Source: an uncultured Lysobacteraceae bacterium | GTDB taxonomy: Bacteria; Pseudomonadota; Gammaproteobacteria; Xanthomonadales; Rhodanobacteraceae | NCBI GenBank assembly: GCA_946482585.1 | Contig: CAMLSI010000174.1 | Location: 1-9,947 of the forward strand | Direction: 5' to 3' | Length of the DNA: 9,947 nucleotides | Shown here: positions 1-6,196 of the stretch, piece by piece | Position numbering within the stretch: the first letter of the stretch is position 1 | Layout: each line of letters starts with the position of its first letter | Made by a program: the position numbers and the translations under genes | Notes under the pieces: generated by a model | The model's input: the letters and a program-made list of their open reading frames with translations, nothing else | What the model was told of the DNA's origin: nothing | The model's database searches: none

Positions 1-1263
1 TCGTGGATCTACATCGGCAGCCAGGGCATCGTCCAGGGCACCTACGAAACCTTCGTCGAGATGGGCCGCCAGCACTACGGCGGCAGCCTGCGCGGCAAGT
101 GGATAGTGACCGCGGGTCTCGGCGGCATGGGCGGCGCGCAGCCGCTCGCTGCGTCGCTCGCCGGCGCCTGTTCGCTCAACATCGAATGCCAGCAGAGCCG
201 CATCGACTTCCGCCTGAAGACGCGCTACGTCGACGAGCAGGCGACCGACCTCGACGACGCGCTCGCGCGCATCGCGAAATACACCGCCGCGGGCGAAGCC
301 AAGTCGATCGCGCTGCTCGGCAACGCGGCCGACGTGCTGCCCGAGCTCGTGCGCCGCGGCGTGCGTCCCGATGCCGTCACCGACCAGACCAGCGCGCACG
401 ATCCAGTCAACGGCTACCTGCCGATCGGCTGGACCGTCGAGCAATGGTTCGAGCGGCGCAAGTCCGATCCGCAGGGCACGCGCGACGCCGCCAAGCGCTC
501 GATGAAAGTCCACGTCGAAGCGATGCTCGCGTTTCACGCGCAGGGCGTGCCGACCTTCGACTACGGCAACAACATCCGCCAGATGGCCAAGGACGAAGGC
601 TGCGCCAACGCGTTCGACTTCCCAGGTTTCGTGCCCGCGTTCGTGCGTCCGCTGTTCTGCCGCGGCGTCGGCCCGTTCCGCTGGGTCGCGCTGTCGGGTG
701 ATCCCGAGGACATCTACAAGACCGACGCCAAGGTCAAGGAACTGATCCCGGACGACGCCCACCTGCACAACTGGCTGGACATGGCGAAGTCGCGCATCAG
801 CTTCCAGGGGCTGCCGGCGCGCATCTGCTGGGTCGGCCTCGGCCTGCGCCACAAGCTCGGCCTCGCCTTCAACGAGATGGTGCGCAACGGCGAGCTCAAG
901 GCGCCGGTCGTGATCGGTCGCGACCATCTCGACTCGGGTTCGGTGGCGAGCCCGAACCGCGAAACCGAAGCCATGCGCGACGGCAGCGATGCGGTGTCCG
1001 ACTGGCCGCTGCTCAATGCGCTGCTCAACACGGCCAGCGGCGCGACCTGGGTTTCGCTGCATCACGGCGGCGGCGTCGGCATGGGTTACAGCCAGCATTC
1101 GGGCGTCGTCATCGTCTGCGACGGCAGCGAGGCGGCCGACAGGCGCCTCGCCCGCGTGCTCTGGAACGATCCGGGCACGGGCGTCATGCGCCACGCCGAT
1201 GCAGGCTATGCGATCGCGCAGGATTGCGCGCGCGAACAGGGCCTCAAGCTGCCGATGCTGTAG
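1..1263 (+). CDS. hutU: Urocanate hydratase (urocanase), 5'-truncated by window edge
   Basis: Cytoplasmic NAD-dependent enzyme of histidine degradation that converts urocanate to 4-imidazolone-5-propionate, the step after histidine ammonia-lyase. The frame is open from base 1, so the gene begins upstream; an ATG at 61 is internal. The visible 420 residues carry the urocanase hallmarks: [13 protein letters not shown] (local residues 6-18), the NAD-binding glycine loop GLGGMGG (about 40-46), [10 protein letters not shown] (about 219-228), and [10 protein letters not shown] (about 258-267), whose cysteine corresponds to the known catalytic Cys410 of the Pseudomonas putida enzyme. That alignment implies about 144 missing N-terminal residues, giving the usual length of about 560. 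The C-terminal [15 protein letters not shown] block is also typical. No other hut gene lies within the window, so hutU is either the last gene of a hut operon located upstream or stands alone. It converges with the DUF4166-like gene. Identification is very secure. Confidence 0.98.
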   Translation, partial: SWIYIGSQGIVQGTYETFVEMGRQHYGGSLRGKWIVTAGLGGMGGAQPLAASLAGACSLNIECQQSRIDFRLKTRYVDEQATDLDDALARIAKYTAAGEAKSIALLGNAADVLPELVRRGVRPDAVTDQTSAHDPVNGYLPIGWTVEQWFERRKSDPQGTRDAAKRSMKVHVEAMLAFHAQGVPTFDYGNNIRQMAKDEGCANAFDFPGFVPAFVRPLFCRGVGPFRWVALSGDPEDIYKTDAKVKELIPDDAHLHNWLDMAKSRISFQGLPARICWVGLGLRHKLGLAFNEMVRNGELKAPVVIGRDHLDSGSVASPNRETEAMRDGSDAVSDWPLLNALLNTASGATWVSLHHGGGVGMGYSQHSGVVIVCDGSEAADRRLARVLWNDPGTGVMRHADAGYAIAQDCAREQGLKLPML

Positions 1264-1330
1264 GCGTCGGCGTTTCGCGATTCATCCGGTGCCGGGCTCG
1301 ACGCGATCGGCGGGACCCGAACAGTTGCGC

Positions 1331-1909
1331 TCAGGCGCCGTGTCCGGGCTCGGCATCGAGCGTGCCCGCATAGCGCAGCACGCGCCCGAGCAGCGGCAGG
1401 CGGAACTCGACCTCGAACGCGTAGCGTCCGTCGACGATGCGCTTGCCGGCCTGCGAGCGCGGCAGCAGCGCTAGCGGAACGGGAATGCCATGCCAGCGTG
1501 CGCCGCGCAGATGCCAGCGCCAGCCGCCGCCGCTCGTGTCGACGCTCAGGTCGAGCGTCAGCGGCCCGGTGCGTTCGTTCCATCCGCCGTCCGGGAAACG
1601 CCCGTACGGCACGAACGAGGAAATCATCTCGTTGCCGGTTTCGAAACGGCGGCACCACAGCAGCGCGTCCTCGGCGTGCGCGATGCGCACGACGAAACCG
1701 CAGTCGCTGCGGTCTGCCGGTATGCCGAGCCGGCGCGCGAGGCGCCGGCCGATCAGGCCGGCCGCGCCGCGACCGCAGTCGATCGCGATGCGGCCGCGCA
1801 GCAGGCCGCCGTCCCGATGCAGGGTTTGCAGCAAAGGATGCAATTGGGAAAAGGCGTCGCCGAACCAGCGCGTGACGACAGTGGTGTTGCCGCGTCCGGA
1901 CGAAGCCAA
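1331..1909 (-). CDS. DUF4166-family protein, function unknown
   Basis: A 192-residue soluble protein resembling DUF4166 proteins. The family-like N-terminus WFGDAFSQLHPLLQTLHRDGG (residues 15-35) is followed by a short-chain, arginine-rich segment GLIGRRLARRLGIP (51-64), a tryptophan-containing middle part (W85, W110, W120, W122, W129) and a beta-rich C-terminus. I see no signal peptide, membrane helix or catalytic motif. The role of the family is not established. The only in-frame start before an upstream TGA (1943-1945) is TTG at 1909; no ATG or GTG lies ahead of the conserved block, and there is no strong Shine-Dalgarno sequence. The gene starts 13 bp after the stop of the 111-residue membrane protein, so the two are probably co-transcribed and translationally coupled. 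The family assignment comes from recalled sequence pattern and has not been confirmed by search. Confidence 0.8.
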   Translation of the reverse strand: MASSGRGNTTVVTRWFGDAFSQLHPLLQTLHRDGGLLRGRIAIDCGRGAAGLIGRRLARRLGIPADRSDCGFVVRIAHAEDALLWCRRFETGNEMISSFVPYGRFPDGGWNERTGPLTLDLSVDTSGGGWRWHLRGARWHGIPVPLALLPRSQAGKRIVDGRYAFEVEFRLPLLGRVLRYAGTLDAEPGHGA

Positions 1910-1922
1910 GAGGGCGCGGGAC

Positions 1923-2258
1923 TCAGCGTTCGTCGCGCGGATTCAGCAGACGCGACATGCGCAGCGCGAACGCGAACAGCAGCACGGCGAGCAGCGCCGG
2001 CACCGCGGCGGCGAGCCATTCGGCGGCGCCGTTGGCGACCCAGACCGCAAGGCCGGTCACGATGAAGGTGCAGGCGAGCAACGACAACAGCAGCGAAACG
2101 CCGGCGACGAGGCCGATGGAAACCAGCGAGACGGCGTTGCCCGGAGCGACAGCCGGCGCTTCGCGCTGGCGGCGATGATGCACGCGGCGGCGCAGCGAGA
2201 AAGATCGCGGCAGCGTGCCGCCGGTCGGGGATAAAGCCAGAGCCTTCGAGGCGCTCAT
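1923..2258 (-). CDS. Small two-helix membrane protein, hypothetical
   Basis: A 111-residue protein that I do not recognise. Residues 1-40 are polar and basic, with the arginine/histidine cluster LRRRVHHRRQR at 22-32, consistent with a cytoplasmic N-terminus. Two hydrophobic segments follow, at about 43-74 and 81-100, and the tail MSRLLNPRDER is charged. The topology recalls small holin-superfamily or YqjE-like membrane proteins, but no signature supports assigning it to either. The frame is open further upstream to 2555, but that extension is low-complexity and lacks a ribosome-binding site, so I chose the ATG at 2258. The Shine-Dalgarno match before this ATG is also poor (a GCGGAA 13 bp away). 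It leads a probable two-gene unit with the DUF4166-like gene, 13 bp downstream. Confidence 0.7.
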   Translation of the reverse strand: MSASKALALSPTGGTLPRSFSLRRRVHHRRQREAPAVAPGNAVSLVSIGLVAGVSLLLSLLACTFIVTGLAVWVANGAAEWLAAAVPALLAVLLFAFALRMSRLLNPRDER

Positions 2259-2375
2259 AGTGGGTGCGAGTATTTCCGCGATCGTGTGGATTGCCTGTGA
2301 TGACGCAGCAGAGGTCGATTTCCCCTCATTCCCGCGCGTTTCCGCTGGATGAGGCCGCCGGAACGGAAAGCAAGC

Positions 2376-2389
2376 GCGACCAAGGTCGC
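2376..2389. promoter_or_regulatory. Perfect 14-bp inverted repeat, possible operator
   Basis: GCGACC-AA-GGTCGC, a perfect 6-bp inverted repeat with a 2-bp centre. It lies in the divergent intergenic region, 18 bp upstream of the -35 element proposed for the gene at 2464. The symmetry and position suit a regulator-binding site, but in DNA this G+C-rich such a palindrome can occur by chance. No regulator gene is adjacent. Confidence 0.3.
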
Positions 2390-2407
2390 ACTGCGACGCG
2401 CCTGCGT

Positions 2408-2436
2408 TTGACCTGTTTCGCAGCAGACCGTAAAAC
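2408..2436 (+). promoter_or_regulatory. Sigma70-like promoter of the 2464-4169 operon
   Basis: TTGACC at 2408-2413 matches the -35 consensus at 5 of 6 positions. TAAAAC at 2431-2436 matches the -10 consensus at 4 of 6. The spacer is exactly 17 bp and the local sequence is less G+C-rich than its surroundings. Transcription would start near 2443, ahead of a Shine-Dalgarno CGGGAG at 2451-2456. This favours the GTG at 2464 over the GTG at 2440 as translation start. It is the best promoter match in the window. Confidence 0.55.
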
Positions 2437-2463
2437 GTAGTGACTTCTTTCGGGAGCACGACT

Positions 2464-2853
2464 GTGGCGATCAGGGGAGCTGGCGGCACGCCGGGGGGCA
2501 TCGGAGAATTTCTGGTCGGCTTCGTGCTCGCGGTAGCCGGCGGCTGGCTGCTCACGAATCAGGTCGTCGTCAGCGGCGGCAGCTGGGACATCTGGGGTTA
2601 CAACACCTTCGGTCTTTCGCTGTTGCCCTTCGTGCTCGGCGTCGCGATGCTGTTCTTCAACGGGCGTTCGGTGCTCGGCTGGCTGCTCCTGATCGGCGGA
2701 CTCGTCATCGTCCTCGCCGGCGTCATCGTGAACCTGCGCGTCTATTTCCTTTCGACGAGCCTGTTCAACACCTTGCTCATGCTCGCCCTGCTGTTCGCCG
2801 GCATTGGTCTGATCGCGCGTTCGCTGCGCACGCACGGGACGCCGGCGCCATGA
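2464..2853 (+). CDS. Four-helix inner-membrane protein, conserved hypothetical
   Basis: A 129-residue integral membrane protein. Four hydrophobic segments are visible at about residues 13-31, 47-64, 70-90 and 99-118. The glycine-rich start GAGGTPGGIGEF, the central YNTFGLSLLPF and the loop FFNGRS look like conserved landmarks of a proteobacterial family of unknown function. There are no catalytic or ligand-binding motifs. The frame is also open from a GTG at 2440, but CGGGAG (2451-2456), seven bases before the GTG at 2464, together with the promoter placement supports the shorter form. Its stop overlaps the start of the cytochrome gene as ATGA (2850-2853), a strong sign of translational coupling. 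A role in organising or anchoring a membrane-associated electron-transfer or envelope process is conceivable from context but is not shown. Confidence 0.82.
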   Translation: MAIRGAGGTPGGIGEFLVGFVLAVAGGWLLTNQVVVSGGSWDIWGYNTFGLSLLPFVLGVAMLFFNGRSVLGWLLLIGGLVIVLAGVIVNLRVYFLSTSLFNTLLMLALLFAGIGLIARSLRTHGTPAP

Positions 2854-3362
2854 AAAGAGGAGTGCGACGCCTGCCTGCCATTGTCCTGCTGGCCGCGCCT
2901 GCGCTGGTACACGCCTGGCCTGCGCCGGAGCCCGCATTCGTACGTCTGCCGTTCGCCGACCAGTGCGACAGCATTGCCGCGGTTCCGATGCGCCAGCACG
3001 TCAACTACAACACCGATATCCAGCCGATCTGGAGCACGCGCTGCGCGAATTGCCACGTCGACTGGGGCAAGTTTCCGTCGGCCGATCTCGACCTGAACCC
3101 GCCGAATTCCTGGTTCTTTCTCTACAACGAACCGAGCAGCCAGGACGACACACTGATCCGCGTGGTGCCGAACCGGCCGTTGCTGAGTCTGCTGTTCACC
3201 AAGCTCAATTGCGACGTCACCGACGTCGGCGTGCGGATGCCGCGTGAGCGGCCGCCGATTCCGATCGCGGAACAGGCGCTCGTGCACGACTGGATTCTGG
3301 CCGGCGCGCCGGAAGCCGGCGACGACACCATTTTCCGCGCGCGTTTCGAGCCGCGCGGCTGA
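2850..3362 (+). CDS. Exported mono-heme cytochrome c-like protein
   Basis: A 170-residue protein with a signal peptide (basic MKRGVRR, hydrophobic core, predicted cleavage after VHA at about residue 22), so it is probably periplasmic. One covalent heme-attachment motif, CANCH, lies at 65-69 within DIQPIWSTRCANCHVDW. This is the arrangement seen in single-heme c-type domains of the kind found in large periplasmic or planctomycete-type proteins. M130 in RMPRERPPIP, with the following VHDWILAGAP, matches the usual distal-ligand methionine and C-terminal helix. Two further cysteines (C39 and C111) could form a disulfide. The start overlaps the upstream stop (ATGA), so it is coupled to the four-helix membrane protein; the SDR-like gene follows after 33 bp. 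The redox partner is unknown. The c-type identity is firm, the exact family is not. Confidence 0.88.
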   Translation: MKRGVRRLPAIVLLAAPALVHAWPAPEPAFVRLPFADQCDSIAAVPMRQHVNYNTDIQPIWSTRCANCHVDWGKFPSADLDLNPPNSWFFLYNEPSSQDDTLIRVVPNRPLLSLLFTKLNCDVTDVGVRMPRERPPIPIAEQALVHDWILAGAPEAGDDTIFRARFEPRG

Positions 3363-3384
3363 AACCTGTCCGTACGGCATTCAC

Positions 3385-3389
3385 GAGGA
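3385..3389 (+). promoter_or_regulatory. Ribosome-binding site of the SDR-like gene
   Basis: GAGGA, six bases before the ATG at 3396. It fixes this start, which also sits at the usual distance from the TGxxxGxG motif of SDR proteins. The strong site means this gene can be translated without coupling to the upstream cytochrome gene. Confidence 0.7.
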
Positions 3390-3395
3390 CGACCC

Positions 3396-4169
3396 ATGCA
3401 ATTGCAGCTCGGCGGCAAGGTCGCCGTCGTCACCGGCGCGAGCCGCGGCATCGGTCGTGCCGTCGTCGCGACCCTGGCCCAGGAAGGGGCGCACGTCGTC
3501 GCGGTCGCCCGCACAGGCGAAGCGCTGGCCGAACTCGTCGCCGCGCTGCCCGTGCCGGGCCTCGCCGTAGCCGCCGACCTGCGCGAGGCAGGCGCGGCGC
3601 AACGCATCGTCGATGCGGCGCAACACGCGTTCGGCCGTCTCGACATCCTCGTCAACAACGCCGGCGCCACCGTGCGCGGCGATTTCCTCGCGCTCGACGA
3701 CGCGGCCTGGCAGGACGGATTCGCGCTGAAATTCTTCGGTGCGATGCGGCTCAGTCGCGCCGCGTGGCCTGCGCTGCAGGCGGTCCAGGGTGCCATCGTC
3801 AACGTCGTGGGCATCGGCGGTCGTACCGGCAGTGCCGAGTTCACGGTCGGCGGCGCCGTCAACGCGGCGTTGCTGAACTTGACCAAGGCGCTCGCGGATC
3901 GCGGCGTCCGCGACGGCGTGCGTGTCAACGCGGTCAATCCGAGTTCGATCGCGACCGACCGCCTGCAGGAACGCGTGCGCACGCTGGCGCGCGAGCGCGG
4001 CGTCGATGAAGCGGGCGCGGCGCGCGAGATTGCCGCCAGCCTGCGCGTCGCGCGCTTCGGTACGCCGGAAGAAATCGCCGCGGCCGTCGCATTCCTCGCA
4101 TCGCCGCTGGCCGCCTACTGCCAGGGCGCCGTGCTCGACGTCGATGGCGGACAGACGCGCACGCTCTAG
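3396..4169 (+). CDS. SDR-fold oxidoreductase-like protein lacking the catalytic tetrad
   Basis: A 257-residue Rossmann-fold protein of the short-chain dehydrogenase/reductase superfamily, at the usual length. The cofactor half is intact: TGASRGIG at 13-20, a basic residue R39 after the second strand (suggesting NADP(H)), D61 in AADL, and NNAG at 87-90. The C-terminal substrate region (NPSSIATDRL, then VAFLASPLAAYCQGAVLDVDGG) is also standard. The active site is not. Placed on the 3-alpha/20-beta-HSD pattern, the Ser-Tyr-Lys positions are G139, G152 and N156, and the usual assisting Asn is K112. The region reads EFTVGGAVNAALLNLTKALA, where a normal enzyme has YxxxK. It therefore binds a nucleotide at most, or uses unusual chemistry. 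It is third in the operon after the cytochrome gene and ends 7 bp from the convergent PhzF-family gene. Confidence 0.92.
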   Translation: MQLQLGGKVAVVTGASRGIGRAVVATLAQEGAHVVAVARTGEALAELVAALPVPGLAVAADLREAGAAQRIVDAAQHAFGRLDILVNNAGATVRGDFLALDDAAWQDGFALKFFGAMRLSRAAWPALQAVQGAIVNVVGIGGRTGSAEFTVGGAVNAALLNLTKALADRGVRDGVRVNAVNPSSIATDRLQERVRTLARERGVDEAGAAREIAASLRVARFGTPEEIAAAVAFLASPLAAYCQGAVLDVDGGQTRTL

Positions 4170-4176
4170 CCGCGTC

Positions 4177-5055
4177 TCAGCGCCAGTGGGCGTGGCCGTC
4201 GACGACGGTATGCGTCATGCCGCCGACCCAGACCGTGCCGTCGGCTTCGATGCGAATACCGATGCGCGCATCGTGGCCGATCTCGCGGCCCTGGCTCACG
4301 CGATAACCGCGAGCGAGCGGGCCGTCGGGTTCGCCCGCGGCGATCCAGGCCGCGATCAGGCCATTGGCCGCACCCGATGCGGGATCTTCGACGATGCCGA
4401 CGCCAGCCGGAAACGCACGTACGGCGATCTCATAGTCGGGTTGGTTGCAGCGCGCGAATGCGCAGAGGCCCAGACTGTCGCTGGCCTTGGCGAGTCTCGC
4501 GATCGCAGCGTGATCGGGCTGCCACTGGCGCAAAGTGGACTCTTCGGCGAACTCGGCGATCCACCAGCGCCGGCCGCCTTCGACGAAACCCGGCGGCAGC
4601 GCGCCGAGCGGCGTGCGATCGAGGATCGCGCGCACGAGCTTGGCATGCAGCACGTCCGGCTCCAGCGAGCGCGCCCGCGGCGCCTGCACCGACAGGACGC
4701 GGCCTTTTTCGCTCTGGGCGATATGGATGGTCAGTAGCCCGGCGCCGCATTCCTGCACGAGCCGGTCGCCGTCGCCGGCGACGAAACCGGTTTCGAGCGC
4801 CGCGTGTGCGCTGCCGATGGTCGGATGGCCTGCGAACGCGATCTCGCGTTGCGGCGTGAAGATGCGTACCCGATAGCTCGCGCCGGTCTGCGTAGGCGGT
4901 AGCAGGAACGTCGTTTCGACGAGGCCGGTCCACTTGGCGAAGCGTTGCATCGCCGCGTCGGTCCAGGCATCGGCGCCGATCGCGACGCCGAGCGGATTGC
5001 CGCCGCCGGCTTGCTCGGCGAACACGTCGAGTTGCAGATAGCGCACGGTATCCAT
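4177..5055 (-). CDS. PhzF family isomerase / epimerase-like protein
   Basis: A 292-residue cytosolic protein of the PhzF (diaminopimelate-epimerase-fold) family, near the usual length of 260-300. Family landmarks are present: LDVFAEQAGGGNPLGV (about 9-24), E47 in GLVETTF (the acid that matches catalytic Glu45 of PhzF), FTPQREIAFAGHPTIGSA (66-83, with H77 equivalent to the conserved His), and VEDPASGAANG (222-232, with D224 matching the second acidic active-site residue). True PhzF isomerises a phenazine precursor, but no other phenazine gene is near, so this is a family member with an unknown substrate. The start ATG at 5055 gives the canonical family N-terminus; no strong Shine-Dalgarno is seen. 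It lies 118 bp downstream of the LytTR gene on the same strand, and a hairpin lies between the two. Confidence 0.93.
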   Translation of the reverse strand: MDTVRYLQLDVFAEQAGGGNPLGVAIGADAWTDAAMQRFAKWTGLVETTFLLPPTQTGASYRVRIFTPQREIAFAGHPTIGSAHAALETGFVAGDGDRLVQECGAGLLTIHIAQSEKGRVLSVQAPRARSLEPDVLHAKLVRAILDRTPLGALPPGFVEGGRRWWIAEFAEESTLRQWQPDHAAIARLAKASDSLGLCAFARCNQPDYEIAVRAFPAGVGIVEDPASGAANGLIAAWIAAGEPDGPLARGYRVSQGREIGHDARIGIRIEADGTVWVGGMTHTVVDGHAHWR

Positions 5056-5140
5056 GCGGCCAGCGTAGCCGCTTCGAGCGGCTCAGCGCCAGCACGTGCG
5101 AGCGGCAGTTCGTCGCGCCGATGAGCGACGGTCGAATCGA

Positions 5141-5173
5141 TCGCCGCGCAGGGAGCTCGGCGGCGCGCGGCGA
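5141..5173 (-). terminator. Hairpin directly after the LytTR stop codon
   Basis: A perfect 9-bp inverted repeat (TCGCCGCGC at 5141-5149, GCGCGGCGA at 5165-5173) with a 15-nt loop. It begins at the base immediately following the LytTR stop codon. The downstream minus-strand sequence has no T-run, so it is not a classical intrinsic terminator. It may protect the 3' end or attenuate read-through into the PhzF-family gene. Confidence 0.4.
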
Positions 5174-6049
5174 TCAGGCCGCCGCGAGCGCGCGGTCGCG
5201 CAGACCGTTGCGATAGCGGCGGCTGCAGGGAAGGGTCGTGCCGTCCTTGAGATGCAGCCTTGCGTCGCCGGTTTCCAGCGGTTCGATCATCGCGATCTGG
5301 TCGAGATTCACGATGTAACTGCGGTGCACGCGCGCGAAGCGCTGCGGATCGAGCCGCGTTTCGATGCCGGCGATCGTGCTGCGCAGCGGATAGTCGCGGC
5401 CGCGCACATGCAGATTGGCGTAGTTGCCGGACGCCTGTATCCATTCGATGTCATCGGCGGCGATGAGGAATTCGCGGCCGAGCTTGCGCACGAGAAAACG
5501 TTCCGGCCGGTCCAGCGATTCGACCGGCGGCCCCACGTCGGGCGCGGCGAGCAGGCTCGCTTCGCCCTGCAGGCGCAGCAGCAGGAAGCGATAGACATGG
5601 ATCAGCGCGACCGTCGAGACGAACTCGCGCACGTCTTTCAGATATTCGTAACCGAGCTCGAGCGGCCAGTTGCCGAAATCGTAGTGCTCGCCCTGCGTCG
5701 CATAGGCGAGCTTGCGCAGCGCGACCATGCCGAGCACGTGCAGCAGAGACCAGATCAGGCTGGCCGGCAGGTACCAGGGCAGGTTGCGGCGCCAGGTGTC
5801 GTGGTGCAGCGGAAAGCGCCGCGTGAACAGCACCACGGCGGGTACGAGCAGCAGCAGCACGAGGCCGCTCGAGGTTTCCCAGACCGCGGGCTTCCACAGT
5901 GCGAAGTCCAGCCGCGAGCGCCCCACGTCCATCATGACGGTCAGGCTGTTGAATACGGCGTTGATCAGGAACCCGCTGGTCCAGAAGCCGATCTCGGCGC
6001 TGCGGCGCCAGGGCTGGTAGCGCGCCAGCCAGTTCGCGGTGTCGGTCAT
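5174..6049 (-). CDS. Membrane-anchored LytTR-domain transcriptional regulator
   Basis: A 291-residue protein with an N-terminal membrane domain and a C-terminal LytTR DNA-binding domain. Hydrophobic helices lie at about 18-42, 58-76, 91-112 and 141-159. The LytTR domain spans about 184-286 and contains FLVRKLGREFLIAADDIEWI, then SGNYANLHV, STIAGIETRLDPQRFARVHRSYIVNLDQI and TTLPCSRRYRNGLRD, all typical of the fold. There is no receiver domain and no histidine kinase beside it, so it appears to be a one-component sensor-regulator that sits in the inner membrane and binds DNA from there. LytTR proteins bind short direct repeats as dimers. The divergently transcribed acyltransferase (147 bp away) is the likely target, perhaps with its own gene. 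A -10-like TAGAAT is only six bases before the ATG and may give a leaderless mRNA. Confidence 0.94.
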   Translation of the reverse strand: MTDTANWLARYQPWRRSAEIGFWTSGFLINAVFNSLTVMMDVGRSRLDFALWKPAVWETSSGLVLLLLVPAVVLFTRRFPLHHDTWRRNLPWYLPASLIWSLLHVLGMVALRKLAYATQGEHYDFGNWPLELGYEYLKDVREFVSTVALIHVYRFLLLRLQGEASLLAAPDVGPPVESLDRPERFLVRKLGREFLIAADDIEWIQASGNYANLHVRGRDYPLRSTIAGIETRLDPQRFARVHRSYIVNLDQIAMIEPLETGDARLHLKDGTTLPCSRRYRNGLRDRALAAA

Positions 6050-6055
6050 GCGCGG

Positions 6056-6061
6056 ATTCTA
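6056..6061 (-). promoter_or_regulatory. Possible -10 box giving a leaderless LytTR transcript
   Basis: On the minus strand TAGAAT matches the -10 consensus at 5 of 6 positions and is followed by CCGCGC and then the ATG at 6049. Transcription would begin at or next to the start codon, which fits the absence of a Shine-Dalgarno sequence. No -35 match is found 16-18 bp upstream, so an activator would be needed or the match is chance. Confidence 0.3.
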
Positions 6062-6071
6062 CGGAGCCGCG

Positions 6072-6098
6072 GCGGGACGCGCCCGCGTTTCGTCCCGC
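6072..6098. promoter_or_regulatory. 8-bp inverted repeat in the LytTR/acyltransferase promoter region
   Basis: GCGGGACG (6072-6079) and CGTCCCGC (6091-6098) are perfect inverted copies separated by 11 bp, with centres 19 bp apart. They lie between the two divergent genes, just upstream of the possible LytTR -10 box. The geometry suits a dimeric regulator or an RNA hairpin in a leader. LytTR sites are usually direct repeats, so the binder may be a different protein. Confidence 0.35.
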
Positions 6099-6196
6099 AC
6101 GTCCGCCGTTCATCCCAAACCGAGGTCTATCAAGCCCTTGGCGGCAGACGACGGGACCGCCGCGCGGCAGGCTGCGTGCACACCACGGGAGTCCGT

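Noticed and set aside
1264..1330. Search for a terminator between hutU and the DUF4166-like gene
   Set aside because: Only scattered G+C-rich complementarity is present, with no stable stem followed by a T-run.
1437..2234. Overlapping + strand frames opposite the DUF4166-like and small membrane protein genes
   Set aside because: Arginine-rich low-complexity translations with no recognisable domain. The minus-strand readings show a family-like N-terminus and proper membrane helices.
2440..2463. Alternative upstream GTG start for the four-helix membrane protein
   Set aside because: It falls at the predicted transcription start and has no ribosome-binding site. The GTG at 2464 has CGGGAG at the right distance.
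3122..3982. Long minus-strand frame (286 residues) across the SDR-like gene
   Set aside because: Serine-, arginine- and alanine-rich composition is typical of an antisense reading of high-G+C coding DNA, and the + strand gene has clear SDR motifs.
4177..5055. Phenazine biosynthesis cluster suggested by the PhzF-family gene
   Set aside because: No other phz gene is near, and PhzF-family proteins are widespread outside phenazine pathways.
5096..6196. Open frame on the + strand, continuous with the acyltransferase frame and running opposite the LytTR gene
   Set aside because: The translation is low-complexity and arginine/glutamine-rich with no domain. The LytTR protein on the other strand is unmistakable, and the acyltransferase family N-terminus begins at 6197.
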